Positions 1 to 10,803 of a DNA stretch of 60,230 nt are shown one piece after another. A program made the translations under genes and the position numbers. The DNA lies in assembly GCA_900548895.1 (NCBI GenBank), contig URLZ01000011.1, positions 1 to 60,230 on the forward strand. The letters are read 5' to 3'. Each line of letters starts with the position of its first letter. Position 1 is the first letter of the stretch. The notes below the pieces were generated by a model that saw nothing but the letters and a program-made list of their open reading frames with translations, had not been told where the DNA came from and made no database searches. Source of the DNA: an uncultured Akkermansia sp. Its GTDB lineage: Bacteria > Verrucomicrobiota > Verrucomicrobiia > Verrucomicrobiales > Akkermansiaceae.

Positions 1-55
1 CGGCGGTACTCTAGGTGGCTCAACGGGCGGTTTCCACACACTTTGCGCTTGACCC
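1..55. repeat. Terminal repeat, inverted copy of the last 55 bases
   Basis: The first 55 bases are the exact reverse complement of positions 60176-60230; the match stops at base 56 (G here, C in the other copy). The repeat contains one copy of the TTTGCGCTTGACC motif that occurs five times (as its complement) at the other end. This looks like a multicopy element end at which the assembly broke rather than a real telomere-like structure. No transposase is visible. Confidence 0.9.
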
Positions 56-605
56 GATTTTCTCCTTGGGTCGGTATCCTCGAGGGCCTCAGATGAGCAC
101 TCCAATGAACGAGGCCGATGAGGGAGTCGAGCTCTGCGCGCTAGTCGGATCCTCGCGGGATCTATCGTCTCAGGCGCCATACGCGGTGAATGGAGTCTGC
201 CGCAGTCAGAGGTTACAGGAGGCAGGGGCAGCAAGAGGCCCCATGCGCAAGGGGCCCCATGCGTCGGCACTACGGGGCTCCGCGCTCCCCTTCTCGACGG
301 CTCCTGCGGGCAGAAGTCAAGCCGGGCCCTCATGAAAATCCCCCGACGGCGCCGAGCCGGCGGGGAATCAGAAAAGTTGAGGGGAGGCAGGCACGAAACC
401 CCTGTAGGATGGCTCCGCTGGTTCTCAGACGGTACACACATCAGCTTCACCCCTCGGCGCTTACCGTATCACTCGGCTGCCCTGAACTCAAGTTCTTTTT
501 CGCGTCTCTGCTTTTTTTTGGAAGGAGTCACCCCTCGCCCGAGAGCTCGGCCGTGCCGCTGCGTGTATTTTGCTTTTTTGGGTGGAGAGAATGGCGGTTA
601 TAGTC
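56..605. other. Spacer with no recognisable gene
   Basis: About 550 bp between the end repeat and the gcvT promoter. The short reading frames here resemble no known protein and have no start signals. Two direct copies of GGCCCCATGCG lie at 237-247 and 253-263. I see no RNA gene and no riboswitch. It may be the decayed flank of a mobile element, but nothing proves that. Confidence 0.5.
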
Positions 606-634
606 TTGACTTCAGGCGAAGTCTGGGCTAAACT
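606..634 (+). promoter_or_regulatory. Promoter of gcvT
   Basis: TTGACT at 606-611, 17-bp spacer, TAAACT at 629-634. Only 8 nt separate the -10 from the ATG at 643, so the transcript should have a leader of about 2 nt. This leaves no room for a 5'-UTR glycine riboswitch. Confidence 0.75.
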
Positions 635-642
635 GCCCCTGC

Positions 643-1725
643 ATGAATGCGGACACGATGAAGAGCACTCCTCTCTGCGCCAGACACGTGGAGCTGGGCG
701 CCAAGATGGTCCCCTTCGCGGGGTGGAATATGCCGGTGCAGTACACCGGTATTATCGATGAGCACAACACCGTGCGCAATGCCTGCGGCGTGTTCGATAT
801 CTCCCACATGGGGCAGTTCACGGCCTCCGGCCCCGGCTGCACGGCATGGCTCAACCGCATGTTCACCAACAATCTCAACAAGCTCGTTGACGGCATGGGG
901 CAGTACTCGATCATGCTCAACGAAAAGGGCGGCATCATCGATGATCTCATCATCTACCGCCTCGCCGAGGAGAGCTATTTCATCGTGGTCAATGCGTCCA
1001 TGATCGACGAGGACTACGCTTGGCTCGTCGCGCACAAGCCGGAGGGCATCACGCTTGACAACCGCAGCGCGGACTTCGTGGGTCTCGCCGTTCAGGGGCC
1101 GACCTGCGAGGAGGTGTTCGCCCGCGCTTGCCCGGGGGTGCAGCTTCCGGTGCGCAACGGCATTCTCTGCTTTGAGTGCGATGGCGACAAGCTCATTGTC
1201 TGCCGCACGGGCTACACCGGCGAGAACGGCTTTGAGCTTTTCTGCCCGGCGGCTCAGGGCGTCAAGTGGTTCGACAAGGTGATGGCCGGCGGGGCGAAGC
1301 CCTGCGGCCTCGGTGCCCGCGACAGCCTGCGTCTGGAGATGTGTTACTCGCTCAACGGTTCGGATCTCTCGCCCGAGAAGACGCCGCTGGAGGCGGGGCT
1401 CTCGTGGTGCTGCGATCTCACCAAGGATTTCATCGGGGTTGAGGTGCTGCGCCGCCAGAAGGCGGAGGGCCGCCCGAGCGCTCTCGTTGCCATCGAGTAC
1501 AAGGGCAAGGGTGCTCCTCCCCGCCACGGCTACGCCGTGCAGCTTCCCGACGGAACGCCTCTCGGCGAGGTGTGCAGCGGCATTCTCTCGCCGACGCTCG
1601 GCAAGGGTATCGCCATGGCCTATGTGCCGACGGCGCACAGCAAGATCGGCACGGAGGTGCAGATCTTGGTGCGCGGCAAGGCCGTTCCCGCTGAAATTGT
1701 CCGCAAACCTTTCCTCAAAAAATAA
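643..1725 (+). CDS. gcvT: Aminomethyltransferase, glycine cleavage T-protein
   Basis: The T-protein takes the aminomethyl group from lipoyl-GcvH, releases ammonia and forms 5,10-methylene-tetrahydrofolate. At 360 aa it is the usual length. The N-terminus carries the family signature GAKMVPFAGWNMPVQY, and GGIIDDLI near residues 96-103 holds the conserved Asp pair (about 100-101) of the folate site. The ATG at 643 fits the promoter; an in-frame ATG at 658 is an alternative. It is the first gene of gcvT-gcvH-gcvP, with 62 nt before gcvH. No Shine-Dalgarno sequence is present. The identification is firm. Confidence 0.97.
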   Translation: MNADTMKSTPLCARHVELGAKMVPFAGWNMPVQYTGIIDEHNTVRNACGVFDISHMGQFTASGPGCTAWLNRMFTNNLNKLVDGMGQYSIMLNEKGGIIDDLIIYRLAEESYFIVVNASMIDEDYAWLVAHKPEGITLDNRSADFVGLAVQGPTCEEVFARACPGVQLPVRNGILCFECDGDKLIVCRTGYTGENGFELFCPAAQGVKWFDKVMAGGAKPCGLGARDSLRLEMCYSLNGSDLSPEKTPLEAGLSWCCDLTKDFIGVEVLRRQKAEGRPSALVAIEYKGKGAPPRHGYAVQLPDGTPLGEVCSGILSPTLGKGIAMAYVPTAHSKIGTEVQILVRGKAVPAEIVRKPFLKK

Positions 1726-1787
1726 TCCCCCTTCCCCGCCGCGGCTCGCAGAGTCTCGACGGGATCATCCCACCGCACACACATCAT

Positions 1788-2174
1788 ATGAGCACGATTC
1801 CGGCTGAGTACAAGTACTCCACTGAGCACGAATGGGTGAGCCCTGCCGTTGACGGCGTGGTAACCATCGGCATTACTGATCACGCCCAGGCTGAGCTGGG
1901 TGAAATCGTTTACGTTGACCTCCCCGCCGTGGGAGATGAATGCGACGCCGGCGAGGAGATCGCCGCTGTTGAGTCGACGAAGGCAGCCTCCGACGTTTAC
2001 TCCCCGGTCTCGGGTGAGATCGTCGAGGTGAATGAGGCTCTCGATGCGGAGCCGAACAAGGTGAATGCTGATGCCTACGGCGACGGCTGGATTTTCAAGG
2101 TTCGCCTCTCCGATCCTCAGGAGCTTGACGAGCTGATGGATGCAGCCTCCTACGAGGATTTCTGCAAGGCCTGA
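1788..2174 (+). CDS. gcvH: Glycine cleavage system H-protein (lipoyl carrier)
   Basis: GcvH shuttles the aminomethyl group between P-, T- and L-proteins on a lipoyl arm. The 128-aa protein has the complete lipoyl domain with the modified lysine at about residue 65 in AAVESTKAASDVYSPVSGE. The C-terminus ends in the usual acidic helix. No Shine-Dalgarno sequence precedes the ATG. It lies 62 nt after gcvT, and a strong terminator hairpin follows it, before gcvP. Confidence 0.97.
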   Translation: MSTIPAEYKYSTEHEWVSPAVDGVVTIGITDHAQAELGEIVYVDLPAVGDECDAGEEIAAVESTKAASDVYSPVSGEIVEVNEALDAEPNKVNADAYGDGWIFKVRLSDPQELDELMDAASYEDFCKA

Positions 2175-2184
2175 TCCCTCTCTC

Positions 2185-2227
2185 AGCGGCCGCGCGCCCG
2201 CCGGGCTCGCGGCCGCTTCATTTTTTT
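2185..2227 (+). terminator. Terminator-like hairpin between gcvH and gcvP
   Basis: Perfect 10-bp arms AGCGGCCGCG (2185-2194) and CGCGGCCGCT (2208-2217) with a 13-nt loop, followed by TCA and a run of seven T at 2221-2227. It has the form of an intrinsic terminator but sits inside an apparent operon, so it may lower gcvP expression relative to gcvT and gcvH. Confidence 0.75.
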
Positions 2228-2329
2228 GCGCCTCCCGCTTTCACGTCACGGGGCGCAGCGACACGGCTGCCTGTTTGCGGCCCGCCTGTTCAGCCCCCAC
2301 CTTTTTTTCGCTACTCGTCTTTGCCCTTT

Positions 2330-5182
<2,853 letters not shown>

Positions 5183-5233
5183 GCCACCGTCGGCAGACAA
5201 GCGCCGGCTTCTTCAAGCCGCCCGAAACATTCA

Positions 5234-5266
5234 CCCCCGGCCTCGCGCAGAGGCCGGGGGCTTTTT
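5234..5266 (+). terminator. Intrinsic terminator of gcvP
   Basis: Arms CCCCCGGCCTC (5234-5244) and GAGGCCGGGGG (5250-5260) with a 5-nt loop, then CTTTTT. The run of T is on the plus strand only, so it serves the gcv genes and not the convergent exporter gene. Confidence 0.92.
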
Positions 5267-5407
5267 CATCTTCGGATGCCCGGAAGAGGTGGGGATGTTC
5301 GCGCCACGGCAAGGGGTGCATACGGGGAGCACGGCTCGGAGCACGTCACGGGGCACACGCGGTAGCTCTCGCCCCCCGAGCTCTGCGGCGTCAGGCGGCT
5401 CGCGGGC

Positions 5408-6595
5408 TCAGCGATTCCGAGCGCAGAAATCGCGCATATAGGCGTGAAAGCGCAGGGCGTAGAAGACGAGGGCGAGCAGCGCGATGGCTCCGCCGACGTA
5501 GCCGATGCTGCTTAGCGAGATGCGGGTCTCGACACTGCCGCCGATCACCGAGCCGAGGCCGATGCCGATGTTGTAGATGCCGGAGAACATCGCCATGGCG
5601 AGCATGGTATCCTGCGGGGCAAAATGAATCACACCGGACTGGGCCACGAGGTTGAAGGAGGTGATGGACATGCCCCAGAATATGCACAGCGCGATGATGC
5701 TCACGAGGCTCGCCGAGAAGAGCTGCATGCCGAAGAGCAGGCAGGTGATGCCGATGACGGGCGTGAGGATGAAGGCCATGGCGTGCCGGCGGAACTGGCA
5801 GGAGTAGAGCACGCTGCTGACGATGCCGGCGAGGCCGAAGAGCATGAGGATGAGGGTGATGACGTTGTTGCTGACGTGGGCGACCTGCAGGAGGTAGGGC
5901 TCGATGTAGCTGTAGGCGGTGTAGTGAGCCGTGACGAGCAGGAGGGTGAAGGTGTTGAGCGCCAGCAGGGATTTGCGGCGCAGCAGCGCCGGCAGGTCGA
6001 TGTGGCGGGAGGCTCCGTCGCTGCTGATGCGCGGGAAGCAGCAGGCCAGCAGCAGCAGCACCGCCGCCGCGCAGCCGGCGATGCAGAGGAAGGAGGCGCG
6101 CCAGCCGAGGTGCAGACCGATGGCCCGCCCCAGCGGCAGGCCGACAATCATGGCGATGGAGGTTCCGCCGAGGATCATGCCCAGCGCCGTGGCATCGCGC
6201 CCGCGCGGGGCCACGCGCACGGCCAGGGGCGAGACGATGGCCCAGAAGACGGCATGGGTGCAGGCGACGCCGAGGCGCGAGGCCATCAGCATGCCGAAGC
6301 TGCCGGCAAAGCCTGAGGCGATGTGGCAGAGCACGAAGAGCGTCACCGTGCCCAGCAGCAGCAGGCGGTAGGGCACGCGCGAGGCCAGCACCATCAGCGG
6401 CAGGGAGAGCAGCGCCACCATCCAGGCGTAGACGGAGATGAGCAAGCCGGCGTGCGCCTCGGTGATGCCGAAGGAGTGGGCGATGTCGGTGAGCAAGCCG
6501 ATGGGGATGAACTCCGTGGTGTTGAAGACGAAGGCGGCAATCGTCAGGCCGACGAGGGGCAGCCAGCGAGCCAGCGTGAGGCGAATGCTGTTCAT
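5408..6595 (-). CDS. MFS sugar efflux transporter, SotB/YdeA-like
   Basis: Inner-membrane exporter of the major facilitator superfamily, DHA1 type. The sequence follows SotB closely: FNTTEFIPIGLLTDIAHSF near the N-terminus, HYTAYSYIEP after the central loop, and a FSGIYNIGIG-type motif in a late helix. About 12 membrane segments are visible in 395 aa. I start at the ATG at 6595 (MNSIRLTLARW); a frame extension up to 6685 has no family similarity and would cover the promoter. The substrate in this organism is unknown (SotB exports sugars such as arabinose or IPTG). It stands alone on the minus strand. Confidence 0.88.
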   Translation of the reverse strand: MNSIRLTLARWLPLVGLTIAAFVFNTTEFIPIGLLTDIAHSFGITEAHAGLLISVYAWMVALLSLPLMVLASRVPYRLLLLGTVTLFVLCHIASGFAGSFGMLMASRLGVACTHAVFWAIVSPLAVRVAPRGRDATALGMILGGTSIAMIVGLPLGRAIGLHLGWRASFLCIAGCAAAVLLLLACCFPRISSDGASRHIDLPALLRRKSLLALNTFTLLLVTAHYTAYSYIEPYLLQVAHVSNNVITLILMLFGLAGIVSSVLYSCQFRRHAMAFILTPVIGITCLLFGMQLFSASLVSIIALCIFWGMSITSFNLVAQSGVIHFAPQDTMLAMAMFSGIYNIGIGLGSVIGGSVETRISLSSIGYVGGAIALLALVFYALRFHAYMRDFCARNR

Positions 6596-6632
6596 GTGCG
6601 GGTGCCCGCAGGATGACGCATGCGGGCGCAGC

Positions 6633-6661
6633 GGTTTATCACCGGGAGACGCGTTTGTCAA
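6633..6661 (-). promoter_or_regulatory. Promoter of the SotB-like exporter
   Basis: On the minus strand TTGACA (6656-6661), 17-bp spacer, TAAACC (6633-6638). The predicted leader is about 30 nt. Confidence 0.75.
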
Positions 6662-6814
6662 GACGCAAGTGAAAGAGCGCCGCAAAATAGCTAAAGCGCT
6701 GAATATCAGCTATCGTTTTCATCTCTCCCCTTTTCTCTCCTTCGCCCGCCCCTTCCCTCACGCCCTCTGTCGGCTCAAAGGGAGGGAGAACGGAAGGAGG
6801 TGTGAAGGCGGAGG

Positions 6815-6849
6815 AGCGCTCGGGCACGACGTCCGGCCGCCCGAGCGCT
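6815..6849. repeat. 11-bp perfect inverted repeat after the hydrolase gene
   Basis: Arms AGCGCTCGGGC (6815-6825) and GCCCGAGCGCT (6839-6849) around a 13-nt loop, 25 nt past the stop of the metallo-hydrolase gene. There is no T-tract on either strand, so it is a possible RNA 3' end stabiliser or a U-less terminator. Confidence 0.5.
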
Positions 6850-6873
6850 GAAGCAGAGCCCGCGAGCGGAAAC

Positions 6874-7659
6874 TCAGAGGCGGCACACTTCCCCGTCCTC
6901 GGGGATGAGCAGGCGGTCGCCGGAGCCCTTCTCGTCGCGCAGCTTCCGCAGGTCGCTCCGCCAGACGGTGGCATGGCCGACGTTGTCCATGTGCGAGGCA
7001 ATGACGGTGGCCTTCGGGGCGTAGTTCATCACGGTCTGCACGTCCTCAAGTCCCATGATGATCAGGCCGGAGCCCTCGACGCAGGCGCCGGCGGCGTTGA
7101 TGACGATGACGCCGGGCTTGTAGGTGTCGATGGTGGCCTGCACGCCGGGGTACCAGATGCTGTCGCCGACGAGGTAGAGCACCTTCGCTTCCTTCGGCGA
7201 CTGCATGATGACGCCGCAGGCCTCGCCGCGCATCTGCACGCGCTCGTAGATGGCCCACATGTTGCTCGCCTGTCCGTGCTGGCAGGGCGTCTTGTGCAAG
7301 GTGACGCCGTTCCACTCGATGCCGGCGTAGGTCAGCACCGTCACGTTGCGGAAGCCTCGGCGGCGCAGCGTGTCAGCGTCGTAGATATCCTGAGCGAAGA
7401 GGGTGATGTCGTGCGGAATCTGCTGCATGGCCGCTTCATCGAAGTGGTCGAAGTGCAGGTGCGTCGCGATGACGGCATCGACCTGCAGGAGCTCGTCGAC
7501 GGGCTTCGGCAGATCATGGATGGGGCAGCGGAGATCCGGGTTCGGGGAGCCGGGGATGGGCGGAAAGCTGTCCTTGGGGGCCAGCCAGGGGTCGATCAGG
7601 AAGCGGACGCCCCCAAAGGTGACGATGGAGGTAGCACTGCGGATTTGTTCAAATTGCAT
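6874..7659 (-). CDS. Metallo-beta-lactamase-fold hydrolase, UlaG-like
   Basis: A 261-aa soluble metal-dependent hydrolase. The metal site HLHFDHFD is in the first third (about residues 87-94). Further ligand positions are H in TPCQHGQ, D in LVGDSIWYPG and H in ASHMDNVGH. It begins directly with the fold (MQFEQIRSATSIVTFGG), so the start is well placed. Family members include L-ascorbate-6-phosphate lactonase (UlaG) and many uncharacterised enzymes; the substrate is unknown. It lies 198 nt downstream of an arsR-type gene on the same strand, which may co-transcribe with it or control it. Confidence 0.85.
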   Translation of the reverse strand: MQFEQIRSATSIVTFGGVRFLIDPWLAPKDSFPPIPGSPNPDLRCPIHDLPKPVDELLQVDAVIATHLHFDHFDEAAMQQIPHDITLFAQDIYDADTLRRRGFRNVTVLTYAGIEWNGVTLHKTPCQHGQASNMWAIYERVQMRGEACGVIMQSPKEAKVLYLVGDSIWYPGVQATIDTYKPGVIVINAAGACVEGSGLIIMGLEDVQTVMNYAPKATVIASHMDNVGHATVWRSDLRKLRDEKGSGDRLLIPEDGEVCRL

Positions 7660-7857
7660 GGTGTGATTGGTTTTTTGGTTAGTTCATTTAATGGAATGAC
7701 GAAATATATTCGTACGGTATCGAGTCAGAGAAGAGGGGTGGTCGGGAAGGCGGTCGGGGGAGAGTGGTGAGGCGGCGGGGCGAGAGGGCGGCGTGCGCGC
7801 GGCTCAAGCCGGCGTTCGGTCCGGTATTCGTTACGGGGGTCGGGAAGGTCGGCGGAC

Positions 7858-8217
7858 TCAGAGCAGGCTGAGCAAGTGGCGCAGCTGTTCGCTGAGCAGG
7901 GCTTTGCTCTGCTCCGGGTCATCGCTGAGGCGGCCGTCGCGCGCCTCCATGCAGCGGATGAGCCAGGGCAGGCAGGGGTAACGCAGGCTGTAAAAGACTT
8001 GTTTGCCGCGCTTCTCGGCCTCGACGACGCCGGCCCGCTTCAGGACGTTGAGGTGCTGGCTGATCGTCGAGAACTCCTCGTCCGTGCCGTCGACCAGGTC
8101 GCCGACGCAGCAGGCCCCGCCCTCCAGGCGCCGGGCAATCCACAGGCGCGTGGGGTGCCCCAGAGCTTTGAAGACGTCCGCCAGGCGGCTCAGGGCGAGG
8201 GTTTCGTCGTTCGCCAT
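7858..8217 (-). CDS. ArsR/SmtB family transcriptional regulator
   Basis: A 119-aa winged-helix DNA-binding protein. FKALGHPTRLWIARRL opens the fold, TISQHLNVLKRAGVVEAEKRG is the recognition helix, and VFYSLR forms the wing. GGACCVGDLV holds two adjacent cysteines at the alpha-3 position where ArsR/SmtB metal sensors often bind metal (ELCVCDL in classic sensors), so metal or thiol sensing is possible. It has a perfect promoter of its own and is likely autoregulated. The hydrolase gene downstream on the same strand is the obvious candidate target. Confidence 0.93.
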   Translation of the reverse strand: MANDETLALSRLADVFKALGHPTRLWIARRLEGGACCVGDLVDGTDEEFSTISQHLNVLKRAGVVEAEKRGKQVFYSLRYPCLPWLIRCMEARDGRLSDDPEQSKALLSEQLRHLLSLL

Positions 8218-8247
8218 TTTATGAAAAGATGAAATGTTCTGAGGCGA

Positions 8248-8275
8248 ATTATAGCGAAGGCACGCGTTCTGTCAA
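8248..8275 (-). promoter_or_regulatory. Consensus promoter of the arsR-type gene
   Basis: Minus strand: TTGACA (8270-8275), 16-bp spacer, TATAAT (8248-8253), both perfect consensus. The leader to the ATG at 8217 is about 25 nt. Repression by the encoded regulator binding here is plausible but not shown. Confidence 0.88.
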
Positions 8276-8387
8276 GAGGGAACAGCGATTTTTTTTGTCA
8301 ACGCGGCGCGGCGGCGACGCTCTAAGCTGAACTCCGGCCCTGAGCTCCGGGAGCAAACACCGGCCGCCACCCGAGCCGCCGCAGAAA

Positions 8388-9509
8388 TCAGTGGTCGGCA
8401 TGCTCCTCACCGTCGGCTGCGGCGAAGTGCTCGCGGGCAATGGCTTGGGCTTTGGCGCGCGCGATTTTTCCGCTGGACGTGCGCGGGAGTTGATCGAGGA
8501 CGAGGCGGCGGCGCGGGCGCAGGTGGGGCTCAAGAGCCTCGCAGGCGCGCTGAAGCGCCTGCTCCTGTTCGGGTCTCGGTCGGCCTTCGATCAACAGGGT
8601 GAGGCAGGAGCCGAGCAGGCGGTGCGGGGTGCCGACGAGGAGCAGGGTGAGACCGGTGGCCGCGTGCAGCTGCTCTTCGAGGGCCTCGGCCTGGATCTTG
8701 ATGCCGCCGCTGTTGATGACGGCATCGCGGCGGCCGAGGATGCGAAAGCACCCGTCGCCGCGCAGCTCAGCCCGGTCGTTGGTGACCAGGTCGTAGACGC
8801 CCAGATGCGGGGCGCTGATGACCAGGCAGGCGTCATCGTTGAGGCGGAGGCTCACGCCGGGCAGCGGGGTGTACCAGGAGCTGCGCTCGGGCCCGTTGAG
8901 GCGCCGCAGGGCGATGTGCGAGAGGGTCTCCGTCATGCCGTAGGAGGCGTAGAGGCGACAGGAGGTGGTCTGAAGGGCGTCTTCGAGAGCGGGGTCGACG
9001 AAGCCGCCGCCCACGAGAACGCAGTCGATGCGCTCAAGCCCGGCGAGGCCGCCGGGCTGCTCCAGCGCACGGCTGAGCTGCATCGGCACGAGCGGGGCGA
9101 AGCGGCAGGGCTCGCCGGGTCCGAGGGCTTCGTCGAGCCGGCTGAGGATGCGCGAGTCGGGATCGACCAATTGCAGGTTCAGCCCGCCGACGAGGGCGCG
9201 CACGAGCATCATTTTGCCGGCGATGTAGGTGAGCGGCAGGGCCAGCAGGGCGGTGCTGCCGGCGCTGAGCCCGAAGATGCGGTTGCTGAGTGCGGCGCTG
9301 GCGCGCATGGCGTCGCGCGAGGCGAGAAAGCGCTTGGGCGCGCCGGTGGAGCCCGAGCTCTGCAGCGCGATTCCCTCGGCGGGGCCGTACCATTCCTTCA
9401 AAAAGGCGAGAGCCTCGCTCTCGCTTGCGCTGCGCGGGCGGAACTGGCCGCGCAGCACGGTTGTGGCGTCGACGGGGCGCCCGTTGAGGGTGAAGTGCTC
9501 GCCGGTCAT
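8388..9509 (-). CDS. menE: o-Succinylbenzoate-CoA ligase-like AMP-binding enzyme
   Basis: Acyl-CoA ligase of the ANL superfamily: the P-loop-like SSGSTGAPKRF lies near residues 51-61, YASYGMTETLSHIALR is the A5 motif in the form typical of MenE, GRRDAVINSGGIKI is the hinge, and TSSGKIAR carries the C-terminal catalytic lysine. At 373 aa it is short, as in many Bacteroidetes-type MenE proteins. MenE activates o-succinylbenzoate for menaquinone synthesis. No other men genes are in the window, so the assignment rests on motifs. It lies 43 nt after the MidA-like gene on the same strand. Confidence 0.83.
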   Translation of the reverse strand: MTGEHFTLNGRPVDATTVLRGQFRPRSASESEALAFLKEWYGPAEGIALQSSGSTGAPKRFLASRDAMRASAALSNRIFGLSAGSTALLALPLTYIAGKMMLVRALVGGLNLQLVDPDSRILSRLDEALGPGEPCRFAPLVPMQLSRALEQPGGLAGLERIDCVLVGGGFVDPALEDALQTTSCRLYASYGMTETLSHIALRRLNGPERSSWYTPLPGVSLRLNDDACLVISAPHLGVYDLVTNDRAELRGDGCFRILGRRDAVINSGGIKIQAEALEEQLHAATGLTLLLVGTPHRLLGSCLTLLIEGRPRPEQEQALQRACEALEPHLRPRRRLVLDQLPRTSSGKIARAKAQAIAREHFAAADGEEHADH

Positions 9510-9552
9510 GATGGTCGGGAGGGGAGCCAGCCTCTGGTGGCCTCAGATAGCC

Positions 9553-10551
9553 TCAGGTGGCGAAGCGGTGCTGGATGAGCACGTTGAAGTGATCCCCCGC
9601 GCCGGGCACGTCGATGAGGTGGCGGTCGCCGGGGTTGTTCAGATCCGCATCATCCTTCAGGAAGTCGCGCTGGCTCATGTACTCGGTCACGTCGCCGATG
9701 CAGCGGTCGGCCAGCTGCTGCAGGTCGCTGAAGTTGACGTCGGCGGTGATGTCGCAATGCCCGGCCGCCGCCGCGAGGCTGTCCGCATCGAGCAGTTGGT
9801 GCGCCTTGTAGCCGCGCAGCGTGCCATCGGGGCGCCGGTGGTAGAGCGTGTCCACGCCTTCGCCATAGTCGATGGTGATGAAGCTGCCGCTCTTCCACAG
9901 GGGCTGCCAGGCGGTGTACCACTTGTGGTAGCTCTCGTGCACTTCGATGACTTGCCCTTCGCGGGCCCAGCGCTCAAAGGCAGTGGAGGCCGGCAGCGGG
10001 CGCTTCCAGGCCTGCCGCACGATGCGTCCGTCGATCACGGCGAGGCCCAGCTCGAGCCATTCGCCGTCCTGAAAGACGAATTGGCGCGCCGGGAAGGCGT
10101 CCGGCAGCTCGTTGCAAAAGATGAAGGCGTGGCCGCCCGCATGCTTGAGCGCGGCCTCGATCGTGGGGTAGACGCGCACGAAGCCCCCGCCGACCATGGC
10201 CTGAAGTCTCAGCAATTTGGGCGAGCGATCCACCATGAGGTAGCGGGAGCGCAGGCGCCCGAAGAAGCCGAGGCTGCGGGCAATCCCCATCGAGAGGTCA
10301 CCGTTGCCGCCGCCGATTTCGATGAAGGGCAGATGGCGGCCGTGGTCGCGGCAGCTCTGCTTCCACGCACGCACGAGGCGGCGGGCGAGCAGGTCGCTGA
10401 TGGTGGCGCTGGTGCTGAAGTCGCCGCGGTAGCCGATGCCGCTGATGTGGGTGCTGTAGTAGCCGTAGTTCTCATCATAGAGCGCCAGCTCCATGAAGTC
10501 CTCCATGGAGATCCAGTTGCCGTGGGCGAGGATGTGAGGGGCAATTTGCAT
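9553..10551 (-). CDS. SAM-dependent methyltransferase, MidA/NDUFAF7 (DUF185) family
   Basis: A 332-aa protein. The SAM-binding motif FIEIGGGNGDLSMGIA follows a family N-terminus (LALYDENYGYYS, the usual YY signature) and the motif FCNELPDAFPARQF; SGSFITIDYGEG is the late family motif. The eukaryotic relative NDUFAF7 methylates an arginine of complex I. The ATG at 10551 (MQIAPHILAHG) is chosen because the upstream frame is arginine and alanine noise. It lies between nadA (252-nt gap) and menE (43-nt gap), all minus strand, perhaps one operon. The substrate here is unknown. Confidence 0.85.
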   Translation of the reverse strand: MQIAPHILAHGNWISMEDFMELALYDENYGYYSTHISGIGYRGDFSTSATISDLLARRLVRAWKQSCRDHGRHLPFIEIGGGNGDLSMGIARSLGFFGRLRSRYLMVDRSPKLLRLQAMVGGGFVRVYPTIEAALKHAGGHAFIFCNELPDAFPARQFVFQDGEWLELGLAVIDGRIVRQAWKRPLPASTAFERWAREGQVIEVHESYHKWYTAWQPLWKSGSFITIDYGEGVDTLYHRRPDGTLRGYKAHQLLDADSLAAAAGHCDITADVNFSDLQQLADRCIGDVTEYMSQRDFLKDDADLNNPGDRHLIDVPGAGDHFNVLIQHRFAT

Positions 10552-10803
10552 CGTTCGTCTGGGTCGTCGTGAGTCGTTGCGGGCGCGTTGAGGCTCGGGC
10601 ATGCTCGCTGATGCGGGCGCCCTTGCCTCTGCGCTGGAAGCGTCGCCCCCGCAGCACGCAGCAGGCAAAGAGCCGCGGCGGTGGCGGACGCAGGGACCGA
10701 GAAGGCGCCTTCACGTGGCCTCAGGGTCGCAAGGCCTCAGCGAGGAGTAGGTCTCAGCGAGGATTCGGCGCAGCGGGGCGTCTCGGAGACCGCCGCGCGG
10801 GCC

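Noticed and set aside
56..642. A glycine riboswitch before gcvT
   Set aside because: The promoter lies 8 nt before the start codon, leaving no leader, and no riboswitch-like motif was seen.
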